Below, piece after piece: positions 11,701 to 25,004 of a stretch of DNA of 64,000 bases. Where the stretch lies: positions 118,433,593-118,497,592 of the forward strand of contig OX638130.1 of assembly GCA_951804985.1 (NCBI GenBank), read 5' to 3'. Both the position numbers and the translations under genes were made by a program. The notes beneath the pieces were generated by a model. The model saw only the letters and a program-made list of their open reading frames with translations. It ran no database searches and was not told where the DNA came from. This DNA is from Dryomyza anilis. Its lineage: Eukaryota > Arthropoda > Insecta > Diptera > Dryomyzidae. Position 1 is the first letter of the stretch; each line of letters begins with the position of its first letter.

Positions 11701-12750
11701 TATAATATATAATTTTTGTATAATTTTTTTATTTCATATTTTTCCGAATGCAAAATAAAATTTCTTCCCGTGTCCTTTTGTCATTTTCTCATTCTGCTAA
11801 AGTCTTCATGTTTAATTCATGCATATTTCATATTTATCAAATTTTATGCGTTGCGTCGTCGCTGTAGCCACAGCCACAATCACCGCCGCCGCAGCAACAG
11901 CAACAGAATTTGTAGCAGACGATGTTTTGTCGGCGACAAAAATTAAGTAAAGTGAATAAATGCGACATCAAAACAACAGTAAATTTTTCACTAAAAAGCG
12001 ACAAACGATGCAGCCTAATAGAAATAAGCAAAAATATCTTAATTTAAAGCGATGCCACATATAGGCAAAAATGAAAGAACAAAAAATTGAAATAAAAAAT
12101 AAATAAATTTTCTCAAGTATTTTGAATTTACATGCGTGCATAAATAAAAAATTAAGATGGCAACAAACAAACAAAAAAGGTGGAAATCACATAAATAAGA
12201 AATTCGAGAGAATATTGAATAAAGGTGGATTAAGTAGAGTTATGGGGTACCTTTGAAGAGCTAATAAATGCTAAACGCATTAAGTGCTTTTGATATATTT
12301 TCACATTTGATATAAACATATCGCATAAAAAACTGTTTTAAGTGCTCTGTATGTGAATTCTAAAATATGTGACAGCCACCTTGAGCCACTTTATCGCTAT
12401 TCTATCCCCTTAGCGACAAACGCAGCACTTTTCCCTCACATTTCTGATTATCTTGTGTAGCAGTTTAGTTTTGAGTAGGCTTTGTCGACCGTTTTGCTAT
12501 TGCCTGCCATTAAGTAAGCAAAGCAATTGGCTATTTATAGGATATATTTTGTTGGCATTTACTTATACTGGGTCTTAAATAAAAATAAACTGCCCCAAAA
12601 AAATTCCAATCTGATCTAACGGCAGCTAAAACAAGTTATTGAGGATTAGGTATTTCAGATGTTTTGATTTGTACATATTTTTTTGTTGTCTGAGCGGTAG
12701 ATTTAAAATTGTAGTATTTTAATTGTTACCTTTTACTTTATTTTGTTTTA
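11701..12750. other. Unique spacer between arrays A and B
   Basis: AT-rich with a GC-richer patch at 11850-11930 containing CCGCCGCCGCAGCAACAGCA-type triplets. No reading frame, RNA gene or transposon end recognised. Confidence 0.4.
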
Positions 12751-14080
12751 TTTTCATTGAAAAACGTATTTTTCATCGCCACACGTACTTTTCATCGAAA
12801 AAAGAATTTTAATCGAATAAGTATTTTTCATCTAAAAACGTATTTACCGAAAAAATGTATTTTTCATCGATTAACGTATTTTTTTATCGAACAACTTAGT
12901 TTTCACCGCAAACCGTATTACTCATCCAAAAACTTTTTTTCATCGATTTTTTCATTCAACCTAAAATTGTATTTTCCACCAATAAACATATTTTACACCG
13001 AAAACACTATTTTTCACCGAAAACGTATTTTCACCGAAGAAACGTATTTTTCACAAAAACGTATTTTTATCATAAAACGTATTTTTCGAAAAATGTATTT
13101 TTCATAGAAAAATGTATTTTTCATCTAAAACGTATTTTTCATCTAAAACGTATTTTTCATCGAAAAACGTATTTTTCATCGAAAAACATATTTTTCATCG
13201 AAAAACGTATTTTTCATCGAAAAACGTATTTTTCACCGAAAAACGTATTTTTCACCGAATAACGTATTTTTCATCTAAAAACGTATTTTTCATCGAAAAA
13301 CGTATTTTTCATTGAAAAACGTAGTTTTCATCGAAAAAGGTTTTTTTTATCGAAAAACGATTTCATGGAAAAACATATTTTTCATCGAAAAAAAGTATTT
13401 GTAATCGAATAAAGTATTTTTAATCGAATAAAGTATTTTTATCGAAAAAAGAATTGTTATTGAAAAAAGTATTTTTAATCGAAAAACGGTTTTTTTCTAA
13501 AAACGTATTTTCATCGAAAAAAATATTTTTTTAATTAATAAATGTATTTTTAATCGAAAAACGTATTATTTATCGAAAAACTTTTTTTTCTGTACTTTAT
13601 GTTTTTTTTTCATAGAAAATCGTATTTTTCATCGAAAAACGTATTTTCATTGAAAAACGTATTTTTCATCGAAAAACGTATATTTCATGGAAAAACATAT
13701 TTTTCATCGAAAAAAAGTATTTGTAATCGAAAAAAGTATTTTTAATCGAAAAACATATTTTTCATCGAAAAACGTATTTTTTTTTATCGAAAAACGTATT
13801 TTTCATCGAAAATCGTATTTTTCATCGAAAATCGTATTTTTCATCGAAAAACGTATTTTTCATCGAAAACGTATTTTTCATTAAAAAAAAACATATTTTT
13901 TTTTTTATCGAAAAACGTATTATTCATCGAAAATCGTATTTTCATCGAAAAATATATTTTTCATCGAAAAAAGTAATTTTATCGAAAAATGTATTATTCA
14001 TCGAAAAAGATATTATCTGTACTTTAGTTTTTTTATCATAACTTCACCGTAAAACTTAAGAAGTATTTGTCATCGTATTT
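12751..14080. repeat. CATCGAAA minisatellite, array B
   Basis: Unit CGTATTTTTCATCGAAAAA, 19 bp, most regular around 13120-13330. A segment starting near 13361 (TTTCATGGAA followed by a distinctive run of variants) recurs near 13683, a higher-order duplication of about 322 bp (17 units). The right edge degenerates by 14080. Confidence 0.9.
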
Positions 14081-15339
14081 TCTATAATATTTTTTGTAAA
14101 TAAATTAGTTGTCGAAGAAGGAACATTTTATTCTTCATTTTCCTTAATTTTTTTTTTGTTTCAAAATAGAATTAAAATTTGTATAGAAATAAGAGAAAAA
14201 ATATGAAACAATATACAATTTTTTTTTATTTGTAATTCAAATTGACAAATGTTATTTCCGTCATTCTCGATTTATATCTTGTAATGTGTCGACATAAATT
14301 ACGACGAGTGTTAGGAAAACACTTTAAAGTCAATATAAATTGCGACGCAATAAATGTTGAAGACCGAACACAGAACACCGAAGAGCAACAGTAACATTTC
14401 ATTGCAACACAGCAATAAAACAATTATTTTTTATTTGATTTTGAAAATAAAAACACATACTTATTCTTGGAAATTAATCATCTGCCAAATAAAGTGAGGC
14501 AGCAGCAGCAAACAGCCGAAACATTTCGCGCAATTTTAGCCCATATTCTTGAGGCAGCTGACTGCCTGTCTGTCTGTCTGAGCCAATTATTTACCTCCCC
14601 AAGCAATACAAACAAAATGCTATTAAAACGCACAATGCCTTCGACTTTGTTCGTATTCTATGCAGGAGAATGTGTGGCGTGTGTTTTGAGCTGTGCCAAA
14701 AGGACGAATGCAACATTGGGGCGGAGGAGCGGCCGTTTGTTTGCGGCAGCAAAATTAACAAAAATAAATATTGTTCAAGAGTTTTTCTTCAATTTTAAAT
14801 TCGTTTTGAAGCGCGGCAGCAAATAATTTAAAATAACAAAAAATTAATTTTGTTATTTTTTCATTTCACTTATTTTATATATGATTTTTTTTTCTTTTTG
14901 TATTTAATATAATAAAAAAAACAACTAACACAAGTAGAAAGAAATTTAACAAAATGAAAAAAAAAACAAGAAAACAAATATAAAAAGAGCAACAACATCA
15001 AATCTAATCATACATCGTACGATGTACTATATGTGCCTGGCTGCCATTTATATCCTTGTGCTTGTCCTGTATGCAGTGTATGTGTGCCTCGTGTGCCGAA
15101 GACTCAAGACGAACGAGGAGCCGACATTAGGATTCAGTGCGCAATAAAAGCGATAATACAAAAACAACAACATCAATAAAACAAACAAGGAAACATCAAA
15201 CTAAATAACACCGACAACATCTTAAGGGCCTGCTAAGGTCCTGCTGGTTTTTGTGCTATTGTACTTATTATTAATACAAAAAGTTATTATTCATAGAGGA
15301 TTTTTTATGTAAAAACACAAATTTTTCAAAAAAACATAC
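14081..15339. other. Unique spacer between arrays B and C
   Basis: The GC-richer patch at 14440-14830 has GCAGCAGCAGC triplets and a TGTCTGTCTGTCTG tract (about 14567-14580). A 119-codon frame from 14467 shows no recognisable domain. Another mixed-composition patch lies at 15010-15240. No gene is called. Confidence 0.35.
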
Positions 15340-17115
15340 CTTAATTGGGAAAACGTATTTATTTTTATTAAAAAAATATTTTTCAGTGAAAAAGTTCTTT
15401 TCATTGTAAAAGTATTTTTCTCCGAAAAAATGTATGTTTTTATATCGAAAAGGTATTTTCATCGAAAAAGTTCTTTTCATCGTAAAAGTGTTTTTCATCG
15501 TAAACGTAATTTTCATCGAAAAAGTATTTTCATCGAAAAGTATTTTCATCAAAATAGTACTTTTCATCGAAAAGTACTTTTCATCGAAAAGTATTTTTCA
15601 CCGAAAAATGTATTTTTTTTATCATCCAAAAAGTACTTTTCATCGTAAAAGTGTTTTTCGTTGTAAACGTAATTTGCATCGTAAAAGTATTTTTCATCGA
15701 AAAAGTACTTTTCATCGAAAAACTTTTCTTCGTCAAATTTTTTTGGTTTTTTTCATCGAGAAAGTATTTGTCATTTAAATATTATTCATCGAAAAGGTAT
15801 TTTTCATTGAAAACCATAGTTTTCATCGAAAAAAAAGTATATTTTTCATCGAAAAGTGTTTTTAATCGAAAAAAGTGTTTTCTTCGAAAAAGTACTTTTT
15901 ATCAAAAAATACTTTTTTTTTGGCAAAGTATTATTCATTCTAAAAGTATTTCTTCATTCTAAAAGTTTTTTCATTCAAAAAGAATTTTTCATCGAAAATG
16001 TAATTTTAATCGAAAACTTTTCGTCCAATAAAAAAATACTTTTATCGAAAAAGTACTTTTCATAGTAAAATTACTTTTCATCGAAAATCGTATTTTTTTG
16101 TTGAAAAAGAGGAAAAAAGTAATTTTCATCGAAAAAATATTTTTTTTGATCGAAAAAGTATTTTTTATCGTAAACGTATTTTTTTATCGAAAAAGTACTT
16201 TTCATCGAAAAAGTACTTTTCATAGTAAAAGTATTTTTAATCGAAAAAGTAGCTTTCTTCGAAAAACGTATTTTTCATTGACAAAATGTATTTTTTTTAT
16301 CGAAAAAGTAATTTTCATCAAATATATTTTTTGTCGAAAAAGTAGCTTTCATTGAAAAACGGTTTTTTCATCGAAAAAAAAGTATATTTTGAGCGAAAAT
16401 TGTGTTTTTAATCGAAATAAGTTTTTTTTCATCGAAAAAGATTTTTCTTCGAAAAGTATTTTTCAACAAACCAGTATTTTTCATCGAAAATGTAATTATT
16501 ATCGGAGAAGTACTTTTTATCAAAAAAATACTTTTTTATCAAAAAATTCTTTTTATCGAAAAAGTATTATTCATTGTAAAAGTATTTTTTCATTCTAAAA
16601 GTTTTTTCATCCAAAAATAATTTTTCATCGAAATTGTAATTTTAATTGAAAAGGTACTTTTCATCAAATAAAAAAATACTTTTATCGAAAAAGTACCTTT
16701 TTCATAAAAAAACTTTATCGAAAAAGTCCTTTTTTATCGAAAAATAATTTTTCACGGAAAATCTTTTTTTTTTATCGAAAAATCGTATTTTTACTGAAAC
16801 AAGTGGTTTCCATCGAAAATACGCATTTCATCAAAAACAACTATTTTTCATCGAAAAAACTATTTTTAACCAAAAAGTATTTTTCATCAAAAAAAGTATT
16901 TTTCATCGAAAAAGTATTTTTCATCAAAAAAACTATTTTTCATCAAAAAAAGTATGTTTCATCAAAAAAAGTATTTTTCATCAAAAAAAGTATTTTTCAT
17001 CAAAAAAAACTATTTTTCATAAAAAAAATATTTTTCATTGTTAAACGTATTTTTCACCGAAAGTCGTTTTCATCGACTAACGTATTTTTCTTCGCAAATG
17101 TATTAAGAACATATT
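15340..17115. repeat. CATCGAAA minisatellite, array C
   Basis: Units of 18 bp (GTATTTTTCATCGAAAAA or GTACTTTTCATCGAAAAA) mix with 19-bp ones (TATTTTTCATCAAAAAAAG near 16900-17020). It is more diverged than arrays A, B and D. A block beginning CATTCTAAAAGTTTTTTCAT at about 15955 recurs at 16591, a higher-order duplication of about 636 bp. All open frames here are repeat by-products. Confidence 0.85.
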
Positions 17116-18334
17116 TTCAAAACATCGATTTTCAAATTTATTTTATATGTAATTGTTTCTTATTGTGACAGACATTTGCAAACCCAAGTTGCAACGCATC
17201 TTTAACAACATCCTACGCATTGAAAACGTCCGCCAACTAAACAACGTTTTCCGCCTAAATAACGTCCTCCCTCTGAAGAATAGTCTCGTTCGTAACTACG
17301 TGCTTCGTGCCAACTACAGTCTATACCTACTACAACTAAAGTGAATCCTCCCACTTTGCTTCAAAATATTATCACAGAGAGTTAGGTGGTGTGACAGTGA
17401 GTCTGAGAATGTGTTGAAGAATCTGAAAATATTGCGTAAGGATCAGCAAAATATTTGCGGCATGCGAGAGCAGCAGCAAGATATACAGCGAATGGCATTT
17501 AAGTAGAAAGGAGATATGGGGGAGGTCCACAAATAAACCAGCCAACATGCTACAGTGAAACTTTAATGAAAACCTGAAACTTTGCGCTGATAAAGTAAGA
17601 AACACACATAAAACTGTCGCATGTCCTGCCTTAAGTTTGCATTGAAGTTGCTGCTGCTGTTGATTTTGTTGTTGTTGTTGATGTTGCTGCTGTTGATTTG
17701 ATTTCCGTTCTATGCAAAAAGAGTTGCCAGCGACAGCACTTGGAGGCGTAAATAACTCAAATGTTGCGCTTAAAGTTTTCCATGTTTGCGTCGTCTTCAA
17801 AGGACACACTAAACAGGAGATGGTGCTGCTGATAAAGTTTTATATGCACGAATGTTTGCGAATGATATTTTTATGCTTATTGACTGAAATATGCTTTGGG
17901 GGCCATAAATGTACAAAGCAGTAATAAAAAAAAGAAAGAAAAACATACTAAATAATCGCAACAATCGATTTGCGACTATTTATTGCTTTGGTGCAACACG
18001 ACGTATGAGTGACATCAACTTTAGTTACGCTGCTCATGAAACGAAAGAAGAAAAAAAAATGATATTGATGAGAATGATAAGAATGATGTGGATACTGTGG
18101 AGAATAATTGGACTGCGTTGCCGCTGTTGATTCTGAAGATGATGCTGTTGCTGATGGCCAATGATTGACAGCGATTTATTGCCGCAGACATTGACAGCAG
18201 AGAAAATACACAAAAAAAACAGCAAGGAAATGAATGACAGCATAAAAAAATAGTAGAAAATTTGTCATTTTTCAGAATATTTTTAAAATTGATTATTTAT
18301 TTCTTGAAGTGTAGTAATACTTATTTGTCATAGA
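17116..18334. other. Unique spacer between arrays C and D with triplet repeats
   Basis: At 17210-17290 there are phrased AACGTC/AACAAC copies. At 17645-17700 an opa-like TTGCTGCTGCTGTTG-type stretch gives Gln-rich open frames on the minus strand (such as 17372-17809) with no recognised domain. No gene is called. Confidence 0.35.
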
Positions 18335-20395
18335 TAGTATTTTTAACGTAATATGTAATTTTTATCGTAAAACATTTTTTCACCGTAAATCCATTTTTTT
18401 TTTGTATTGAAAAACTGTATTTCGCAAACCAAACATCATATTATTCATAAAAAAATTTGTTCATCTCAAAATTAGTTTTTCATTGAAAACGTGAATTTTC
18501 ATCGAAAAAGTAATTTTTCATCGAAAAAATAATTTTTAAACGAAAAAGTAAATTTTCATCGAAAAAGTAAATTTTCATGGAAAACTAATATTTCATCGAT
18601 AAAGTAGTTTTTCACCTAAAAAAGTAGTTTTTCATCGAAAAAGTAGTTTTTCATCAAAAAGTAATTTTCATCGAAAAAGTAATTTTTCATCGAAAAAGTA
18701 GTTTTTTCATCGAAAAGATAATTTTTAATCGAAAAACTTATTTTTCACCAAAAAAACTTATTTTTCATCGAAAAACTTATTTTTATGTAAAAAAAATATG
18801 TAAATTTTTCATCGAAAAAGTAAATTTTCATCGAAATAATAAATTTTCATCGAAAAAGTAGTTTTTTCATCGAAAATGTAATTTTTGATCGAAAAAGTAG
18901 TTTTTTCATCAAAAAATTTTTTTTCATCGACAAAGTAAAATTTCGACGAAATAGTAAATTTTCATCGAAAAAATAAATTTTCATCGAAAAAATGATTTTT
19001 CATCGAAAAAATGATTTTTCATCGATAAAGTAGTTTTTCATCGAAAAAGTAGTTCTTCATCGAAAAAGTAATTTTTCATCGAAAAAGTAGTTTTTTCATC
19101 GAAAAGGTAATTTTCATCGAAAAACGTATTTTTCATCATAAAATGTATTTTTCACCGTGAAATGTATTTATCATCGTAAAACATTTTTCATTGTGAAACT
19201 TTTTAATCCAAATTGTTCACCGAAAAAAGTAATTTTTCATCGAGAAATAATTTTTTCAATGAAAAAGTAATTTTTAATCGAAAATGTAATTTTTCATCGA
19301 AAAAGTAGTTTTTTCATCGAAAATGAATTTTTCATCAACAAATTTTTTTTTCATCGAAAAAGTAAATTTTTCATCGAAAAAGTAAATTTTCGTCGAAATA
19401 GTAAATTTTCATCGAAAAAATAATTTTTCATCGAAAAAATAATTTTTCATCGATAAAGTAGTTTTTTCATCGAAAAGGTAATTTTTCATTGAAAACTCAT
19501 TTTTCATCGAAAAAGTAAATTTTCGTCGAAATAGTAAATTTTCATCGAAAAAATAATTTTTCATCGAAAAAATAAATTTTCATCGAAAAAATAATTTTTC
19601 ATCGATAAAGTAGTTTTTCATCGAAAAAGTAGTTTTTCATCGAAAAAGTAGTTTTTCATCGAAAAAGTAGTTTTTCATCGAAAAAGTAGTTTTTCATCGA
19701 AAAAGTAGTTTTTCATCGAAAAAGTAGTTTTTCATCGAAATAGTAATTTTTCATCGAAAAAGTAGTTTTTTCATCGAAAAGGTAATTTTTCATCGAAAAA
19801 CTTAAATTTCATCGAAAAACATATTTTTTCATCGTAAAATGTATTTATCATCGTAAAACATTTTTCATCGTGAAACTTTTTTAATCCAAATTTTTCACCG
19901 AAAAAAGTAATTTTTCAACGAAAAAGTAATTTTTAATCCAAAATGTAATTTTTCATCGTAGGTGAATTTTTCATCGACAAATTAATTTTTTCATCGAAAA
20001 TGTAATTTTTATCGAAAAAGTAGTTTTTCATCAAAAAAGTAATGTTTCATCAAAAAAAAGTAATTTTTCATCAAAAAAAGTAATTTTTCATCAAAAAAGT
20101 CTTTTTCACTGAAAAACTTATTTATCGTAAATCTTTTTATTTTCATCGTAAAATGTAATTTGCACCGAAAAACGTAATTTTCATCGTAAAACATATTTTC
20201 TTCGTGAAACTTTTTTTTTTTTTATCGAAAACGTGTTTTTTTTTCTCGAAAATTTATTTATCATCGAAAACTAATTTTCCATCATAAAATCGTAAAACGT
20301 ATTTTTCATCTAAAAACGAATTTTCATAAAAAAAGTACTTTATTTAAATCGTATTTTTCATAAAAATTTGTATTTTTTTATAAAGAAAATTAATT
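18335..20395. repeat. CATCGAAA minisatellite, array D
   Basis: Units AGTAATTTTTCATCGAAAA and GTAGTTTTTCATCGAAAAA, 19 bp, with a very regular run at about 19600-19740. A landmark variant stretch (CATCGTAAAACATTTTTCAT then GTGAAACTTTTTAATCCAAA) at about 19172 recurs near 19849, showing a higher-order duplication of about 677 bp. It is the longest array of this family in the window. Confidence 0.9.
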
Positions 20396-21604
20396 TTCTC
20401 TGTGCATTTTTTTTTTTAACACCGTGCGTGTCTTTCTTCTAACAATGATTTGTTGTGTCACACATTGTATGACTGATGTACATTGTGACAATGGTGACCA
20501 CATGCAGTGCAATACTTTAGCAATTTTTGCAACATTTTTCATTTTGTTTGTTTATACGTTAAAGTTCAATTTATCATTTTTGTATTTTTCATCTTTTGCA
20601 CTACCGATGCTGCTGCCATGTCTCCGGTGCCACTTTCTGGTGCCACTTAATTCATTGCCTTCGAGCTTTGTTTGAATTGCATTTTATAACACTTTTTTAA
20701 TTTGATATTTAATCCATGCATCGGTCGGTTATAATGCTTTTTTATGATTTTACTGCATTTTCGTTTTCTTCTTTTTGAACTCAGTTAATTCCCTGGTTGC
20801 CGGGTCTGCGTCAGGCTATAGGTTTCAGAACAGCTGCAGTTGAACCCAACGCGTTAGTCTTGTGACCAGCAGCAGCAGCAACAGCGTCATCGTCCTCATC
20901 AGCAGAACGATATTCTTTGGAATTTGTCCGGGCAGTCGACAGTTTTGCTATTGAAATTGCAACCATCAGATGTGGCCCCTACTGTGGGAAACTTCAGCCT
21001 CTTTCTGTGTTGTCGACGTCGTTTGAGCTTTAGCGGCCGCAATTTCAGCAGCAGCACCACCAGCAGTCAGTATCAGCAGCAGCAACATCACAATCAACTG
21101 CTTTGCTGTAATTAAGTTTTATGCTCGACCAGCCGTTCATGGTCAAAACTACGCATTGCAGAAGGAGGAGAACACGATATAAAATTGAAGGCGATAACGA
21201 AGAAGAAGGAGGGGAGTTTTTGAATAAGTGGTAGATGAAAAAAAGGAGATGAAGACGCAGTTGGTGGTCGCCGCATTGGCAGCAAAGGATTTAAAGTTTC
21301 AAAGCTGATTAGGCAAAAGTTTGCCGGTCGCTTAATGAAGTCAGTGCGTCTGTCGCAATATATATCTATTTGTGTGTTATATATATATCTTTTGGTATGT
21401 ACTATATTAACGCACATGCAGACAGACAGCCGTATGTTTAGCCTTAGTCTTCGCAACTGTCACTATCAAGGAACTTGTCGCAGTCCCTCTCCACTCACTG
21501 TCAGCATTCTGATATCTATGTCCGGCTTAAGTCCAGTTTTATCTTTTCGTGTTTTTTTTTATTTACACTTTAATTTTTAAGTCTACACTGAACATTTGTA
21601 TTTC
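20396..21604. other. Unique spacer with opa-like islands
   Basis: Mixed-composition DNA. CAGCAGCAGCAACAGC-type repeats lie at 20868-20885 and 21045-21090. Short frames on both strands have no recognised domain. Confidence 0.35.
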
Positions 21605-22382
21605 AATATTTTTTTGATTGTATTTTATATAAAATATCGTATTTAAAAAAAATTATCGTATTGTATATAAAATATCGTATTTTATATAAACAAAATCGTA
21701 TTTTATATAAAATAACGTATATTATATAATATATCGTATATTTTTATAAATTGTATATTTTATATAAAATATCGTATTTTATATAATATATCGGATTTTA
21801 TATAAAATATCGTATTTTTTATAAAATATCGAATTTTATAAAAAATATCATGTTTAAAAAAATATCGTATTTTTTAAAATATCGTATTTTTTAAAAATAT
21901 CGTATTTTTTTAAAATATCGTACTGTTTAAAAATATCATATTTTTTATTGTATATAAAATATCGTTAATTACATAAAGTATTGTATTTTAAGTAAAATAA
22001 CGCATTTTATAAAAAATATGGTATTTTATATAAACTACCGTATTTTACATAAAATGTCATATTTTATATAAAATATCATATTTTATATAAAATATCGTAT
22101 TTTATATAAAATATTGTATTTTATATAAAATAACGTAATTTATATAAAATATCGTATTTTATATAAAATATCGTATTTTATACAAAATATCGTATTTTAT
22201 ATAAAATATCGTATTTTATATAAAATATCGTATATTATATAAAATATAGTATTTTATCTAAAATATCGTATTTTATTTAAAATATCGTATTTTATCTAAA
22301 ATATCGTATGTTATATAAAATATCGTATTTTATATTAAATATCGTATTTTATATAAAATATCGTATTTGATATAAAATAACA
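21605..22382. repeat. 19-bp minisatellite with core ATTTTATATAAAAT, array E
   Basis: Unit TATCGTATTTTATATAAAA, 19 bp, with a perfect palindrome (ATTTTATATAAAAT) in each unit. It is most regular at about 22080-22380; the 21840-21960 part has the palindrome collapsed to TTTTTTAAAA. It keeps the CGTATTTT phrase of the CATCGAAA family on its left and differs only in core and right arm, so it may be a derived relative. Confidence 0.9.
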
Positions 22383-23830
22383 AAAGTTGGATTTTGTATG
22401 GGGAAATTTTATATCATTGGACTTTAATGTGGTGGAATATTGGAATTTAGATTTCAGCGAAAATTTATATTTCGTGTTAAAAAGAATTCTGTTTGTGCGC
22501 TGCTCCCTTGTAAATTTATATTTTAATAGAATATGGTAATAAAAAATAAAAAAAAGCGCATTTCTCCAAAATTCAAGATTTTTGTATATTCTATTTTAAA
22601 AGGAAAATATTTTGCTTCAAAGATCAAAGAATTTTGTTTCTATGTAGAACAGACTTTGGTTGTGGATAATATATATTTTTTTTTACCACAATTTAATTGA
22701 AAAAATACCAAAAAAAATATAAGTCGTTAATTAAATCGTTTCTCAGTGCATATTTGTCTCAATCAAAGCCCGTTGCTCAACCACCGCATGTTGTTCCTCT
22801 TGGTCCTCCCACGTCGACCACACTGTGTCCTTTCTTTCATTATTTTGTCGAGTGCAAAAGTTTCACTGCATTCGGTTTGGATTTTGCAGTTAATTGTTTC
22901 TGTGCGGTTTTGCAGCAAAACTTTGGACCAAAAACTTTGCAATGCGTTTGCAAAAGTTATTTCCAGAGTTTTTTCTACTCGTACTCGGTCTTGTTGTTGC
23001 TGCTACTGGCTGCTTTATCTATAAATATTCATATCGCTAACTTTTGAAAGTTATCTTAATGCACTGGAGCTGTTTGATGCTGCTAGAGTCGCTGCCGCAG
23101 CCGCCAATGCAGCTGCCTTAAATACTTTAGCAGCGATGCGCACTGATAAAATGCATCAAAAAACCGCTTTTAAATAATTTAGTGAATTTCAGAGCATTGG
23201 CAGGAAATAACAATAAAAGGTTTTCAATCAACGCATGGGCGACTGCAGTGTTGGGGATCCATCCTTTGACAATCCCGCGATTTTTGGAATTTGATAAAAG
23301 GAACTTCCAAAATATAATAAATAGGACTAAAAATCTAAAATGGTAGATAACAACTGAATTAATAAAATACTTCCTTAGAGACACATTTTTAGCAGTCTCA
23401 AGGCATTTTTTTGAAAGTTTACTATAGAGTTAATATTAAAAATCTGCCTTTTTCTGCATGTCACCAAAATATGCCGGAATTCTGCTTCAAAAATGTTATA
23501 AAATCCGGTGATTTATGATCTATGATACAATATATGAACTAAAGTCTACCCTGCGCAATCTTGGAGGTTGTTCACATCGAAATTCATCTCAGAAAGAAAG
23601 TGAATATCAGAAATTTTGTGTTTTGATCGTTAGACATTTTTTTCATTCAAACTGAGGTAATTTAATGAACCGAAATAGTGAGAATTATTAAAATAAGGTA
23701 GTGAAATTTATCGAACTGAATTAGTGAATTTGTTGCAATGAAGATGTACAGTTTGTGGAATTTATCGAACAGAACTATTGAAATTTATCGAACTGAATTA
23801 GAAAAATGTATTAGTATAATTTATCAATCT
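22383..23830. other. Mostly unique DNA; short tandem copies near 23650-23815
   Basis: The 22740-23040 patch is GC-richer with open frames in two overlapping readings and no recognised domain. Near 23650-23815 the phrase AAATTTATCGAACTGAATTA recurs three to four times with spacer changes. No gene is called. Confidence 0.35.
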
Positions 23831-24760
23831 ATAGCGTTTCATTAAGTGATTTCTTGGGTATATTAAAAATAAAGATTTTTTATTTTTCGAACATAATTTT
23901 CAAATATAATAATAGCATACAATTAATAACATTGTATTAAATTCAACTTTAAACAGCTAAAAATGTAATTATATTACATTAACGCATAATTTGTTTTTTC
24001 GAACATAATATCGAATTTGAAAAATATCCTAATATCAATAAATCAAATAAAATCAATATCATTGGATTAATTTCAACTTAAACAGCTAAAAATGTTTATT
24101 GTATTTACGCATAATTTAGTTTTACGAACATAATTTCGAAACTAAAAATAACTTAAAATCAATAATATTGCATTATTTTTAATTTTAACAGCTTAAAATT
24201 TAATTATTTGTATTTCCGCATAATTTCGAAAATTCGAAGATAACTTCGAAATATCGAAAATTGTCTAAAAATGCGCATAAAATTAAATTGGATTTTTTTT
24301 ACTATATCATTTCATTAAGTGATTTGTTAGGTATATAAAAAAAAATATTTTACGAACATAATTTTGAAATTTAACAATAGCCTAAAATTAATAACATTGT
24401 ATTAAATTCAACTTTAAACAGCTAAAAATGTAAATATATTGAATTTACGCATAATTTCGTTTTTTCGAACATAATGTCGAATTTGAAAAATAACCTAAAA
24501 TCAACAAATCAAATAAAATCAATAACATTGTATTAAATTCAATTTTAAACAGTTAAAAATGTAATTATATTGCATTTACGCATAATTTAGTTTTTCGAAC
24601 ATAATTTCGAAACGGAAAATAACTTAAAATCAATATAATTGCATTATTTTTAATTTTAACAGCTAAAATTTATTTTTTTTCATTTTCGCTTAATTTCGAA
24701 AATTCGAAGATAATTTCGAAAATTCGAAATATCGAACAGTGTCTAAAAATTCGAAAAAAA
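23831..24760. repeat. Two-level AT-rich satellite: about 470-bp duplication of three-part blocks
   Basis: The phrase AACAGCTAAAA (or near copy) occurs at 23952, 24080 and 24187, then at 24417, 24548 and 24658. Sub-units are therefore about 107-131 bp, and a block of three is duplicated with an offset of 465-473 bp. Each sub-unit also has a CGCATAATTT phrase and a TTCGAACATAAT phrase. The third sub-unit of each block is the most diverged and is followed by runs of TTCGAAAATTCGAA. Confidence 0.85.
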
Positions 24761-25004
24761 TCAATTTTGAATGCGGTACAGTTTTTTTTACAATGAAATG
24801 CAGGTATTTTATGAAGAGATTTTTCCGGCATTGTAAACACTCAACTTCTGTCCCGCCACCACATCCAGATACGACAGATACAAAGAACAGACGCCACAGA
24901 ACTCATACAATTACAATCGAATTCAATTTCCGTGTTGTGGTTACCAATAGCATCGAGTATCGTGTGTTTTACTTTACAGTCGTCGTAGCAATTTGTATGA
25001 TTTG
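24761..25004. other. Short unique island
   Basis: Mixed-composition DNA between a satellite and a T-rich tract. An 88-codon frame on the plus strand starts inside the satellite and has no recognised domain. Not called as a gene. Confidence 0.3.

Noticed and set aside
10639..17168. Phe/Lys/Ser-rich open frames across the CATCGAAA arrays
   Set aside because: A 19-bp unit read in three frames gives a 19-residue peptide period; the frames start and stop with mutations in the array.
10400..20395. TTCATCGAA in the arrays as heat-shock elements, given the promoter at 88-140
   Set aside because: Spacing between TTC and GAA is 3 bp; HSF needs 2.
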